A stretch of DNA of 64,000 nucleotides from Streptomyces sp. Tue6028 (GTDB lineage Bacteria > Actinomycetota > Actinomycetes > Streptomycetales > Streptomycetaceae). The DNA is taken from the NCBI RefSeq assembly GCF_002300165.1, contig NZ_MLCE01000021.1:248001-312000 (forward strand), in the 5' to 3' direction. Positions 1 to 8,558 of the stretch are shown here, piece by piece. Position 1 is the stretch's first letter; every line of letters begins with the position of its first letter. The notes under the pieces were generated by a model. That model was not told the origin of the DNA, did no database searches, and saw nothing but the letters and a program-made list of their open reading frames with translations. The translations under genes were made by a program, and so were the position numbers.

Positions 1-291
1 CCTGCCGAGACGGCCGCACGCGGCAGTGCGTACTCCACGCGGGCGGTCGGTCGGACGGTGCGCTGGTGCGCACGCATGACGGACACCTCTCTTCCCCTCC
101 CAGGACGACGAGCACCCGGCGGCTCCATCCCCGCCGGCCGGGACCCGCGCGACACGGTGCGCGGCCGGTCCTGCCCCCGGGTGATGCCCATCCCCGGTGA
201 TCCGCAACCGGCGTCGTACGTCACAAACCCGCCAAGTGCCTCCTCGGCGAACCACCGGTATGAGTCACGCATGTCTGGAAAGGTGTGGCGC
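1..291. other. Left-edge non-coding stretch
   Basis: No gene is supported here. An open frame runs through from position 58 into the methyltransferase gene, but its N-terminal translation is Pro/Arg/Gly-rich and looks like read-through of G+C-rich DNA. The promoter of the methyltransferase gene should lie in this stretch. Confidence 0.5.
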
Positions 292-1224
292 ATGCCGACC
301 CTTCAGAGAAAGCTGCTAGGTCTGCTCCCCCGGATAGGGGTGCGGGTGCTGGATCTCGGTTCGGGCGCCGCGGTGCTGTACCGGCGCGGTGAACGCACCC
401 GCGTGCCGATGGGCCGGGGAGCCGATCTGGTGCTGCGCGGCAGGGCCGAGGGGTGGAGGAGCGTGCCGCTCGGCGACAGCGGGGCGCGCCTCGTCCTCGA
501 CGAGACGCAGGCGGCGGCCGACGAGCGCCGGTTCCAGCTGGCGGCCGCGTCCTACCTGTGCGGCCAGCACGTCACCGCGCTCCTCGACCGCTACGAGGTG
601 AACTGCGTCCTCGACGTGGGCGCCAACGCGGGCCAGTACGGACGGCAGTTGCGCCGCCTCGGCTACACCGGCCGGATCGTCTCCTTCGAACCGACGGCGG
701 AGGCCTTCGCCAAGCTGAGCGAAGCCGCCGAGGAGGATCCCGACTGGTGGGTGTACCAGGTCGGCCTGGGGCGCGAGGACGCCACCCGGTCCATCCACGT
801 CGGCTGGAACACGATGAACTCCCTCCTCCCGCCCAGCGATTACGGCAAGGACCGCTACAAGCGGTTCGCGAAGACCCGTACCGAGGAGATCGAGATCCGT
901 CGTCTCGACGGCATGATGGACAAGGCGCTCGCGGGGCTCGGCGACCCCCGTCCCTATCTGAAGATGGACACTCAGGGCTACGACCTGGAGGTGTTCGCGG
1001 GCGCGGGCGACCGTGCCGGGGAGTTCGTCGGGATGCAGTCCGAGGTCGCCACGCTGCGGCTGTACGAGGGCAGTCCGCGCATGGGCGAGGCGATCGCCGT
1101 GTACGAGGGCAGCGGCTTCGAGATCACCGGCATGTACCCGGTGTCCAGGGAGGCGGCCACCGGGCGCGTGGTGGAGTTCGACTGCGTGATGGTGCGCGCG
1201 GCGGCGGTACCGGCCGCCGACTAG
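292..1224 (+). CDS. FkbM family SAM-dependent methyltransferase
   Basis: A 310-residue class I methyltransferase of the FkbM family, which usually O-methylates sugars or polyketides. The SAM-binding glycine loop VLDVGANAGQYG lies near residues 106-117, the acidic loop FEP near 132, and the family motif LKMDTQGYDLEVFAGA near 223-238. The start is the ATG at 292 because GGAAAGG sits 8 nt upstream. The ATG at 271 would overlap that ribosome-binding site, and longer frames add low-complexity sequence. The substrate cannot be told from context: the gene is alone and convergent with the molybdate operon. Family assignment is firm; the substrate is unknown. Confidence 0.85.
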   Translation: MPTLQRKLLGLLPRIGVRVLDLGSGAAVLYRRGERTRVPMGRGADLVLRGRAEGWRSVPLGDSGARLVLDETQAAADERRFQLAAASYLCGQHVTALLDRYEVNCVLDVGANAGQYGRQLRRLGYTGRIVSFEPTAEAFAKLSEAAEEDPDWWVYQVGLGREDATRSIHVGWNTMNSLLPPSDYGKDRYKRFAKTRTEEIEIRRLDGMMDKALAGLGDPRPYLKMDTQGYDLEVFAGAGDRAGEFVGMQSEVATLRLYEGSPRMGEAIAVYEGSGFEITGMYPVSREAATGRVVEFDCVMVRAAAVPAAD

Positions 1225-1282
1225 CGCCCTGCATGGGTGAGGACGGTCGACTTCTTTGTCCGGGGTGTGTCCCGGTGGCCGG

Positions 1283-2491
1283 CTACGCCGGATACGCGTG
1301 CGTCTGCGCCGCCTTCACCGTCGCCCAGACCGGCGCACCGGGACGGAGGTCGAGTTCCGCGGCGGCGACCGTCGTCAGGTCGGCGGCGAGCGGGAGTTCG
1401 CCGGTGAGGTCCGCGCGGATCTGGTCGCCGTGCGTCTCCAGCCCGCCGACACGGCACTGCCACAGATTGCGGGCGCTGGAGCCGGTGGGGCGGTCGCGGT
1501 GCAGGGTGACGGCGCTCGGCGGGAAGGCCACGAACACCGGTCCGCCGAGGTCCTCGGTCGTGGTGATCTCCGGGCCCGCGTCGAGCCGCACGGTGTGGCC
1601 CTCGGCCTGCCCGCGGTAGAGATTGAGGCCGACCAGCTGGGCGATGTAGTCGGTGCGCGGGTGACGGGCGATGTCGGACGGTGTCCCCTCCTGGACCACC
1701 CGGCCGTGCTCGACGACGACGAGCCGGTCGGCCAGCACCATCGCGTCCAGCGGGTCGTGGGTGACCAGGACGGCGACGGCCTCGAAGTCGGCCAGGTGGC
1801 GCCGGAGCTGGGCGCGCACCTCCAGCCGCGTACGGGCGTCGAGCGCGGCGAGCGGCTCGTCCAGCAGGAGCAGCCGGGGACGGATGGCCAGCGCGCGGGC
1901 CAGGGCGACGCGCTGGGCCTGACCGCCGGACAGGCGGCGCGGCTTGGCGCCGGCGTGGTCGGCCAGGCCCATGCGGTCCAGCCAGGCGGCGGCCTGCGCC
2001 CGCGCCCGCGCCTTCGGCACGCCCTGACAGCGGGGCCCGAAGGCCACGTTGTCGAGCGCGGACAGGTGCGGGAAGAGCAGGTAGTCCTGGAAGACGACGC
2101 CCACCGGGCGGGATTCGGTCGGCGTACGGTCCAGCGCGGCACCGTCGAGCCGCAGTCGTCCCCCTTCGGACAGCGGGGTGAGGCCGGCCAGCGCGCGCAG
2201 TGCCGTGGTCTTGCCGGCGCCGTTCGGCCCGAGGAGCGCGACGACGTCTCCGGGCGCGGCGGTGAGCGCCACGTCGAGGTGGAAGGATCCGCGGTGCACG
2301 ACGAGCCGGGCGTCGAGGCCCTTGTCGGAGCCGGAGCCGGAGTCGGGGCCGGAGCCGGAGCCGGAGTCGGCGTCGGAGTCGGAGCCGGGGCCGGACTCGG
2401 GGGCGTACCCCTTGTCGGGGCCGGGGCCCTCCTCGCCCGCGGCACGCGGTGTGTCCGTCATGGCGCCATCATCCGTCGTCCGGTCCCTCAT
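1283..2491 (-). CDS. modC: Molybdate ABC transporter ATP-binding protein ModC
   Basis: Cytoplasmic ATPase that should power molybdate import through ModB. Of 402 residues, Walker A GPNGAGKTT is at 88-96, the signature LSGGQ at 187-191, Walker B LLLLDEP at 207-213, and a C-terminal TOBE-like region, which in ModC senses the oxyanion, covers about 335-400. The ATG at 2491 overlaps the modB stop as ATGA, so the genes are translationally coupled; an in-frame ATG at 2461 is an alternative. Residues 20-58 form a Gly/Ser/Asp/Pro-rich leader absent from typical ModC of about 350 residues. It is encoded by degenerate repeats of GGAGCCGGAGTC type. Last gene of modABC. Confidence 0.92.
   Translation of the reverse strand: MRDRTTDDGAMTDTPRAAGEEGPGPDKGYAPESGPGSDSDADSGSGSGPDSGSGSDKGLDARLVVHRGSFHLDVALTAAPGDVVALLGPNGAGKTTALRALAGLTPLSEGGRLRLDGAALDRTPTESRPVGVVFQDYLLFPHLSALDNVAFGPRCQGVPKARARAQAAAWLDRMGLADHAGAKPRRLSGGQAQRVALARALAIRPRLLLLDEPLAALDARTRLEVRAQLRRHLADFEAVAVLVTHDPLDAMVLADRLVVVEHGRVVQEGTPSDIARHPRTDYIAQLVGLNLYRGQAEGHTVRLDAGPEITTTEDLGGPVFVAFPPSAVTLHRDRPTGSSARNLWQCRVGGLETHGDQIRADLTGELPLAADLTTVAAAELDLRPGAPVWATVKAAQTHAYPA
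2300..2415 (-). repeat. Degenerate short tandem repeats inside modC
   Basis: Degenerate 6- and 12-bp units of the form GGAGCCGGAGTCGGGGCC are tandemly arranged. On the minus strand they encode the acidic Ser-Gly-Pro-Asp linker ahead of the ATPase domain of ModC. The unit length is a multiple of three, so changes in copy number would keep the reading frame. Confidence 0.75.
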
Positions 2492-3366
2492 GACGCCGCC
2501 GTCATCCAGCGGTCGCGGAGCCCGGCGAGGACCGCGATGGACACCGCGAGCAGGACCAGGCTCAGCGCGATCGCGGCGGCCGGATCGCTCTGCAGCGCCA
2601 GGTACACGGCCAGCGGCATGGTCTGCGTACGGCCGGGGAAGTTGCCCGCGAAGGTGATCGTCGCGCCGAACTCGCCGAGTGCGCGGGCCCAGGCCAGTAC
2701 GGAGCCCGCCGCGATGCCGGGTGCGATCAGCGGCAGCGTGACCCGGCGGAAGGCGGTGAAACGGGAGGCGCCCAGCGTCATGGCGGCCTCCTCGTAGCGG
2801 GGATCGGCCGCCCGCAGCGTGCCCTCCACGCTGATGACGAGGAACGGCATCGCCACGAACGCCTCCGCGACGACCACGCCGGCGGTGGTGAAGGGCAGCG
2901 TGATGCCGAAGGCCGACTCCAGCCACTGCCCGACGACGCCGTTGCGCCCGAGGGCCAGCAACAGTGCCACACCGCCCACCACGGGGGGCAGGACGAGCGG
3001 CAGGGTCACCAGCGCCCGGACGAACCCGCGCCCCGGGAAGTCCGTGCGGGCCAGCAGCCAGGCGAGGGGCACACCGAGGACCAGGCTCACCGCGGTGGCC
3101 GCGGTGGCGGTGATCAGCGACAGCTGGAGCGCCTGCCAGACCTCCGGACTGGTCAGCTGCTCCGGCAGGCCGGCCCAGGGAGCCCTGACGAGCAGCGCGA
3201 CCAGCGGGAGCAGCAGGAAGGCGAGGCCGACGAGGGCGGGCAGCAGCAGGGGGAGCGGCGCACCGCGCCGCGGGCCGGCCCCGGCGCGCCGCCGCGGCCC
3301 GTCCCCGCGGGTGTCGCCACCCGCGAGCACGTCGGCCGCGGCATCGGCCTTGCCCGGCTGCGTCAC
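2488..3366 (-). CDS. modB: Molybdate ABC transporter permease ModB
   Basis: A 292-residue membrane permease that pairs with ModA and ModC to import molybdate. Hydrophobic segments begin near residue 38. The EAA loop contacting the ATPase is at about 192-217 (YEEAAMTLGASRF followed by RRVTLPLIAPG). The first 35 residues are a charged cytoplasmic tail. The start overlaps the modA stop by 4 bp and the stop overlaps the modC start by 4 bp, so modA-modB-modC form one tightly coupled operon read leftward from about position 4200. It has the usual ModB fold and nothing is missing. Confidence 0.92.
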   Translation of the reverse strand: MTQPGKADAAADVLAGGDTRGDGPRRRAGAGPRRGAPLPLLLPALVGLAFLLLPLVALLVRAPWAGLPEQLTSPEVWQALQLSLITATAATAVSLVLGVPLAWLLARTDFPGRGFVRALVTLPLVLPPVVGGVALLLALGRNGVVGQWLESAFGITLPFTTAGVVVAEAFVAMPFLVISVEGTLRAADPRYEEAAMTLGASRFTAFRRVTLPLIAPGIAAGSVLAWARALGEFGATITFAGNFPGRTQTMPLAVYLALQSDPAAAIALSLVLLAVSIAVLAGLRDRWMTAAS

Positions 3367-4199
3367 GGCTGGAGGAACCCGGCGGCGGTCAGCGCCTTCT
3401 GGCCCTCGGCGGACTGCACGAGCTCGATGAACGCCTTGGCCGCGGCCGCGTTGGGCGCGTCCTTGAGCAGGGTGATCGGGTAGTCGTTGATGGCCTTGGC
3501 CGACTCGGGGAACTCCACGCCCTCCACCTTGTCACCCGCCGCCTTCACATCGGTCTTGTAGACGACGGCCGCGTCGGCCTCCTTCAGCTCGACCTTCGTC
3601 AGGGCGCTCTTGACGTCCTGCTCGTACGAGACCGGGGTGAGCTTGAGGCTGCTGGCGTCCAGCGCCTTCTGCGCGGCGGCGCCGCACGGCACCGTCTTGT
3701 CGCACAGGACCACCTTGAGGCCGGACTTGGTGAGGTCCTTCAGGGAGGCGACCTTGTCCGGGTTGCCGGGCAGGGTGGCGATCTCCAGCTGGTTGCGCAC
3801 GAAGGTGGACGGGGTGCCGACCGCGTCGCCCTTGTCCGTCACGATCGCCATGGTCTTCGGGCTCGCGGCGGCGAAGACGTCCGCCGGGGCGCCGCCCGTG
3901 ATGCTCGCGGCGAGCGTGTCGCTGCCGCCGAAGCTGAAGGTCACCTTCGTGCCCGGGTGCTCCTTCTCGAACTCCTTGCCCAGGGCCGTGAAGCTCTCCT
4001 TGAGGGAGGCGGCGGCGAAGACGGTGACCGTGCCGGAGAGCTTCGGGGAGGACGACGCGGACGCGTCGGACTTCGTGGAGTCCGAGCCGGGGTCGTCGGA
4101 GGAGGAGCAGGCGCTCAGGGCCAGCAGCGCGGCGGCACCGACGGCTGCGACCTGCAGAGGTCGGGTGCGGTGGGTCCGGCGCGCGGATCGGGTCATCAC
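3363..4199 (-). CDS. modA: Molybdate-binding lipoprotein ModA
   Basis: Extracellular solute-binding lipoprotein of the molybdate importer, 278 residues. An Arg-rich n-region and hydrophobic core end in the lipobox LSAC (Cys at about residue 31), followed by a Ser/Asp linker. The mature part begins with GTVTVFAAASLKESF, typical of ModA, and has the binding-loop sequences SFGGSDTLA and GAPADVFAAAS. The start is GTG at 4199 (GGGAG 7 nt upstream) or the adjacent ATG at 4196. First gene of modABC, transcribed away from the gene at 4370. Two TACGCAGAT copies just upstream may be its operator. Confidence 0.93.
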   Translation of the reverse strand: MMTRSARRTHRTRPLQVAAVGAAALLALSACSSSDDPGSDSTKSDASASSSPKLSGTVTVFAAASLKESFTALGKEFEKEHPGTKVTFSFGGSDTLAASITGGAPADVFAAASPKTMAIVTDKGDAVGTPSTFVRNQLEIATLPGNPDKVASLKDLTKSGLKVVLCDKTVPCGAAAQKALDASSLKLTPVSYEQDVKSALTKVELKEADAAVVYKTDVKAAGDKVEGVEFPESAKAINDYPITLLKDAPNAAAAKAFIELVQSAEGQKALTAAGFLQP

Positions 4200-4230
4200 G
4201 GTTCTACTCCCTCGTGGCTTCAGGCAGGCA

Positions 4231-4322
4231 TACGCAGATCATACTTACGCAGATACCAGTCGGAAGTCTCCTGTCGCATCGCATGAGCAATGTGATCGGC
4301 GATGGGATGTACGCATGTGCGT
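4231..4322. promoter_or_regulatory. Repeated TACGCA half-sites between modA and the divergent gene
   Basis: TACGCAGAT occurs at 4231-4239 and 4246-4254, a direct repeat with 15-bp period. TACGCAT follows at 4310-4316 with the inverted partner TGCGT at 4318-4322. The sites lie between two divergently transcribed molybdenum genes. A nearby regulator has a HTH plus a TOBE molybdate-binding domain, so these are candidate binding sites. Their function is inferred from position and repetition only. Confidence 0.45.
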
Positions 4323-4369
4323 TTGTACGGGTCCTCCTGCCGGGTACGGTCCTCCGGGAGGTGGTGCCC

Positions 4370-4846
4370 GTGAGCCAGTCCGCGACCCAGCCACCCGCTC
4401 CCCCACTGGCGGAGCTTTCCCTGACCGGAGATCTCGCCCGGCCCGTCCGGCTGACGGTGCCCGACCTGCTGGCCTGGCCGCAGCACCGGGTCGGCGTCAG
4501 CTTCGAGTGCGCCACCAGCGGTGTGCAGCACCACCGTTTCGCGGGCCCGCTGCTGCATGACGTCCTGCGGGACGCCGGGCCCGGCTTCGACCCGGCCCGC
4601 CGCAAGGACCGGCTGCGCTTCCTCATCGCGGTGACCGGGGCGGACGGCCATCACGCCCTGCTCACGTGGGCCGAGATCGACCCCGACTTCGCACACGCCC
4701 CCGTGCTGCTCGCGGTCGGCATCGACGACACCCCGCTCGACCGGGCCGGTCCCCAGCTGGTGCTGCCGCAGGACCGCTGCGGCGCACGGCACATCAGCGG
4801 CATCAACGCGATCCGCGTGGACGGGCGTTACCCGTCCTGGGCGTAG
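4370..4846 (+). CDS. Small sulfite-oxidase-fold molybdopterin-binding domain protein
   Basis: A 158-residue stand-alone domain resembling the oxidoreductase molybdopterin-binding fold (sulfite oxidase/MsrP family). Cys47, in the context FECATSG, matches the family cysteine that ligates molybdenum. It is followed by FAGPLLHDVLRDAG and a C-terminal stretch around LVLPQDRCGARHISG. The protein is much shorter than sulfite oxidase and has no dimerisation domain. GTG at 4370 is chosen because GGGAGG lies 8 nt upstream; longer versions lack a site. It diverges from modABC, which supports a molybdenum role. Whether it is catalytic or binds cofactor only is unknown. Confidence 0.72.
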   Translation: MSQSATQPPAPPLAELSLTGDLARPVRLTVPDLLAWPQHRVGVSFECATSGVQHHRFAGPLLHDVLRDAGPGFDPARRKDRLRFLIAVTGADGHHALLTWAEIDPDFAHAPVLLAVGIDDTPLDRAGPQLVLPQDRCGARHISGINAIRVDGRYPSWA

Positions 4847-4888
4847 CTCCCTGCTCCCGTCCCCCGTCGCTGCGGAGACGGCGGTGCC

Positions 4889-5284
4889 TCACGTGCGGTC
4901 GATGTGCACGTTGGTCGACTTGACCCGCGCGGTGGCCTCCACGCCGACCTCCAGGCCGAGTTCCTCCACGGCCTCCCGGGTCAGCAGGGAGACCAGCCGG
5001 TGCGGGCCCGCCTGGATCTCGACCTGGGCCGCGACGTCGCCGAGCTTGACGGCGGTGACGATGCCCGGGAAGGCGTTGCGGACCGAGGTGTGGGAGACGG
5101 TCCCGTCCTCCCCGCCGGTCTGCGCGAGTTCGACCGAGAAGGCGGCCAGGTCGCGCCCGTCGATGAGCCGCCGCCCGCCCTCGTCCCGGTGCGTGGGCAC
5201 GCGCCCGGCGTCCGCCCATCGCCGGGCGGTGTCGGGGCTGACGCCGAGGAGCCGGGCTGCCTGGCCGATGGTGTAGGACTGCAT
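4889..5284 (-). CDS. HTH-TOBE molybdate-responsive regulator
   Basis: A 131-residue protein. An excisionase/BldC-like winged HTH (SYTIGQAARLLGVSPDTARRWADAG) occupies residues 2-50 and is joined to a single TOBE (Mop-like) domain at about 67-125. TOBE domains of this type bind molybdate or tungstate, so this is probably the local Mo sensor, doing the job of ModE with a different DNA-binding domain. The ATG at 5284 is used; a TTG three codons upstream is possible and neither has a clear ribosome site. It is convergent with the gene at 4370. The domain call is good; the target genes are inferred. Confidence 0.75.
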   Translation of the reverse strand: MQSYTIGQAARLLGVSPDTARRWADAGRVPTHRDEGGRRLIDGRDLAAFSVELAQTGGEDGTVSHTSVRNAFPGIVTAVKLGDVAAQVEIQAGPHRLVSLLTREAVEELGLEVGVEATARVKSTNVHIDRT

Positions 5285-5450
5285 GCGCGCCAAGATATCC
5301 GCCGCCCCCGCGGTCGGACGCGCACCGGGCCCCGGCGACGGCCGCCGGATGCCGGGTGCGGTCTCGGTGCGGGCGGGCGCAGGCTACGCCTGACCCCGGA
5401 GCGCACGCGTACGTCCGGTGCCGTCACGCCGGCGGCGGCGGGCGGCCGGC

Positions 5451-5508
5451 GGCGGAGAGTGGACGGTGGCGGAGAGTGGACGGTGGGGCGCGGCGGACAG
5501 CGGACGGT
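5451..5508. repeat. Short direct repeats upstream of the Mo-hydroxylase
   Basis: The 17-bp unit GGCGGAGAGTGGACGGT occurs twice back-to-back (5451-5467 and 5468-5484). A diverged third copy ends near 5508. The stretch from 5285 to 5652 is otherwise non-coding and must hold the promoters of the regulator and of the hydroxylase operon. Confidence 0.6.
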
Positions 5509-5652
5509 GCGCGGCGGCCGGACCCGGTGGCCGCCGGACGCAACCTCTCGCCCGGCTCGCGCCTCCTACCAGTCGTACGCGTGCCCGTCGTGCGCATCCC
5601 GGTCGTGGACCTTCCGTCGCGCGGAACCGGATGCCCGGAGAAGGAGCGTCAG

Positions 5653-7803
5653 TTGGCCCGTCCGCTGTCCCGCCGGAAGTTCATGGTCTACTCGCTGGCG
5701 GCGTCCACCTTGACCGTCGCGGCGCCCCTCGGCTGCGACGCGTCCTCGGCGGAGGGCGCCGAACCCTCCGGAGCGGGCACGGGCGGCCCGTCCGACGTGC
5801 TGGTGACCGGCACCGACGAGGAGATGCTCGTCCTGGAGGTCACCGCGGCCAACAGGGTCGTCGTACGGCTGCCGCGCGTCGAGGTCGGCCAGGGCATCAC
5901 CACCGCCGTCGCCATGATGATCGCCGAGGAGCTGGACGCCCGGCTCGCCGACGTCGACATCCCGCTCGCCGAGGCCCGCAAGGAGGGCAACCAGTACACC
6001 GGCGGCTCGAACTCCGTCTCGTCGCTGTACGACCCCGCCCGCGCCCTGGCCGCCACCGCCCGCGCCAAGCTGGTGACGGCCGCCGCCCGACGGTGGCACC
6101 TCGCGCCGCGTCTGCTGCGCACCCGGGACACCATGGTCGTCGCCCCCGACGGACGCACCGCCACCTTCGGGTCCCTGACGGCGGCCGCCGCGGCGATCCA
6201 CCGGCCCGCCGTGCCGGCCGAGCCGAAACCGGCGTCCCGGCACCGGGTGATCGGGCGGCCGACCACCCGTGTCGACGCGCGGGACATCGTCACCGGAAAG
6301 GCGGCCTACGCCGGGGACCTGACGGTGGCCGGGGCGAAGCCGACCGTGGTGGCCCGGCCGCCGACCCTCGGCGGGAAGCTCGTCTCCGTCGACAGCCGGG
6401 CGGCCCGCGCGATGCCGGGCGTCCGCGCGGTCGTCCGGGCCGCGGGCGGTGTCGCCGTCGTGGCCGACACCTTCCATCACGCGTTCCGGGCCAGGGACGT
6501 GCTGCGCATCACCTGGGCGCCGGGCCCGCTCGCCGCCCTGTCCGACGACGCGGTCCGCGCCCGGCTCCGCGCGGCCGTCCCGTCGCTCGGCACGCCGCTG
6601 CTCGGAACCCGTCAGGTGACAGGGGAGTTCGAGTTCGCCTTCGTCTCCCATGCCCCGATGGAGGTGCTGACCGCGGTCGCGGACGTGCGCGCGGACCGCG
6701 CCGAGATCTGGTTCTCCTCGCAGACGCCGACGGACGCGCGCGACACGATCGCCTCCGCCGTCGGGCTTCCGGGTTCGAAGGTCAGGGTCCATGTGATGCG
6801 GGGCGGCGGCTCGTTCGGACGGCGCCTGAACTACGACGCCGCCGTGGAGGCGGCCCTCGTCTCCAAGGCCGCCGGCCGGCCGGTGAAGCTGATGTGGAGC
6901 CGCAACGACGACATCCGGCACGGCCGGATGCGCCCGGCCAGCCACCACCGCATCCGGGCCAGTCACGCCGGCGGCCGGGTGGTCGCATTCACCCACGTGA
7001 CGGCGTCGGTGAGCGAGGTGTTCGAGGAGTCCGGCTTCGCGGTGCGGGGCGGGCGGTCCGGCGCGGTGCGCGCCGCCTCCCGCGAGGGGCGGACGCCGGA
7101 GGCCGGCCCGCTGCCCAGTGACAGCGGCCTGTACAATTTCGGCCGCGTCAAAGGGGAATCCGGCTCCGTCGAACTCGCGATGCCGCTGGGCGCCTGGCGG
7201 TCGGTGGACTCCGGGACGATGCGCACCGCGGAGGAGATCGTCGTCGACGAGATCGCCGCGAGCCTGGGCGAGGACGCGGTCGCGTTCCGGCGCAAGACGC
7301 TCAGGAACAAGGCGGTCCGGGCCGTCCTCGACAAGGTTGCGAGCGCCGGTCACTGGGGCCGCGCCCTGCCCCACGGCAGGGCGCAGGGCGTGGCCGTGCA
7401 CGAGGAGTACGGCTCCTGCGTGGCCTGCCTGGTGGAGATCGACGCCACCGACCCGGACGAACCGCGGGTGACCCACGTGGTGATGGCCGCCGACGTCGGA
7501 ACGGCCGTCAATCCGCGCGGACTGGAGGCCCAGCTCATGGGCACCGCCGTCGACGGGATCTCCACGGTGCTGCGGGCCGGACTGCACATCGACCGGGGCG
7601 CCGTCCGCGAGGGCAGCTTCGCCGACTTCCACTACGCCCGCCAGCGGCACGCCCCGCTGCGCTTCGAGGCGCACATCATGCCCTCCACCGGAGCCCCCGG
7701 CGGCGCCGGTGAACTGGGCGTCCCGGCCGCGGCGGGTGCCGTGGCCAACGCCTACGCCCGTGCGACGGGCACCCGCCCCCGCCGCTTCCCCCTCACCTTC
7801 TGA
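5653..7803 (+). CDS. Molybdenum hydroxylase large subunit (IorB/xanthine dehydrogenase family), Tat-exported
   Basis: The molybdopterin subunit of a xanthine-oxidase-type hydroxylase, 716 residues. It inserts water-derived oxygen into an aromatic heterocycle or aldehyde. The TTG start at 5653 has AAGGAG 6 nt upstream. It opens a twin-arginine signal (SRRKFM) and a hydrophobic stretch ending APLGC, so export and possibly lipidation are expected. The Mo-binding domain includes GGGSFGRRLNYD, and APGGAGELGVPA near the C-terminus carries the catalytic Glu. No FAD subunit is nearby, as in isoquinoline 1-oxidoreductase-type enzymes that hand electrons to a cytochrome. The 2Fe-2S subunit follows 10 bp downstream, the reverse of the common small-then-large order. 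Confidence 0.85.
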   Translation: MARPLSRRKFMVYSLAASTLTVAAPLGCDASSAEGAEPSGAGTGGPSDVLVTGTDEEMLVLEVTAANRVVVRLPRVEVGQGITTAVAMMIAEELDARLADVDIPLAEARKEGNQYTGGSNSVSSLYDPARALAATARAKLVTAAARRWHLAPRLLRTRDTMVVAPDGRTATFGSLTAAAAAIHRPAVPAEPKPASRHRVIGRPTTRVDARDIVTGKAAYAGDLTVAGAKPTVVARPPTLGGKLVSVDSRAARAMPGVRAVVRAAGGVAVVADTFHHAFRARDVLRITWAPGPLAALSDDAVRARLRAAVPSLGTPLLGTRQVTGEFEFAFVSHAPMEVLTAVADVRADRAEIWFSSQTPTDARDTIASAVGLPGSKVRVHVMRGGGSFGRRLNYDAAVEAALVSKAAGRPVKLMWSRNDDIRHGRMRPASHHRIRASHAGGRVVAFTHVTASVSEVFEESGFAVRGGRSGAVRAASREGRTPEAGPLPSDSGLYNFGRVKGESGSVELAMPLGAWRSVDSGTMRTAEEIVVDEIAASLGEDAVAFRRKTLRNKAVRAVLDKVASAGHWGRALPHGRAQGVAVHEEYGSCVACLVEIDATDPDEPRVTHVVMAADVGTAVNPRGLEAQLMGTAVDGISTVLRAGLHIDRGAVREGSFADFHYARQRHAPLRFEAHIMPSTGAPGGAGELGVPAAAGAVANAYARATGTRPRRFPLTF

Positions 7804-7813
7804 GACGGTGCCG

Positions 7814-8269
7814 ATGCCCTCCTACTCCTTCGTCCTCAACGGGAAGCCGGTCACCGTCGACGCGCCGGCCGACATGCCGCTGCTGTGGGTCCTGCGCGAC
7901 CTGCTGCACGTCACCGGGCCCAAGTACGGCTGCGGGGTCGGGGTCTGCCGCGCCTGCACCAGCCACCTCGACGGCGCCGAGATCCAGCCCTGTGTCGTCC
8001 CGGTCGCGGACTGCCGGGGCCGCGAGGTCACCACGATCGAGGGGCTGGCCGACGGCGACACGCTCCACCCGGTCCAGCAGGCCTGGATCGACCACGACGT
8101 CGCGCAGTGCGGCTTCTGCCAGCCCGGGCAGATCATGGCCGCGGTGGCCCTGCTGAAGCGGACGTCCAGCCCGACGGACGCCGACATCGACCGGATCGAG
8201 AACGTCTGCCGCTGCGGGACGTACTGCCGTATCCGTGAGGCGATCAAGAGCGTCGGCCCGGCTTCCTAG
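7814..8269 (+). CDS. 2Fe-2S subunit of molybdenum hydroxylase (IorA-like)
   Basis: A 151-residue electron-transfer subunit with two iron-sulfur clusters. Cys40, 45, 48 and 60 (CGVGVCRAC) bind the plant-ferredoxin-type cluster. Cys99, 102, 132 and 134 (CGFCQPGQ and CRCGTYC) bind the second cluster of this family. Its length matches IorA/CoxS proteins. It starts 10 bp after the large subunit and surely forms a complex with it. It has no signal peptide, so it is presumably co-exported with the Tat-bearing partner. Confidence 0.9.
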   Translation: MPSYSFVLNGKPVTVDAPADMPLLWVLRDLLHVTGPKYGCGVGVCRACTSHLDGAEIQPCVVPVADCRGREVTTIEGLADGDTLHPVQQAWIDHDVAQCGFCQPGQIMAAVALLKRTSSPTDADIDRIENVCRCGTYCRIREAIKSVGPAS

Positions 8270-8558
8270 CGTCCGGGTTCGCGGCCCGCACACCCTTGCC
8301 GCCCGCGCACCCTTGGATCGCGGCCCGCGCGCTCCTGTTCCCCGGCCCCCGCACCGTCGTTCAGCGGTCCGCGAGCACCCCGATGCGCCGTGCCCGCACC
8401 CTCGTTCAGGTGCGCCGCGGCCCGGCGCCCCGCCCGCCCCGTCACCCGCGTGACCCGGATCACAGCGAACGAGTGCATCGCGGGGCGGGGGCCAGTGTCT
8501 TTATCCCTGGTGCAGGGAGCTGGATCCCTGGTGGGGGAGCTGGCGAGAGCGGGGGACG

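Noticed and set aside
5566..7674. A 702-codon minus-strand frame antisense to the Mo-hydroxylase
   Set aside because: No recognisable domain; the plus strand carries the Tat signal and catalytic motifs.
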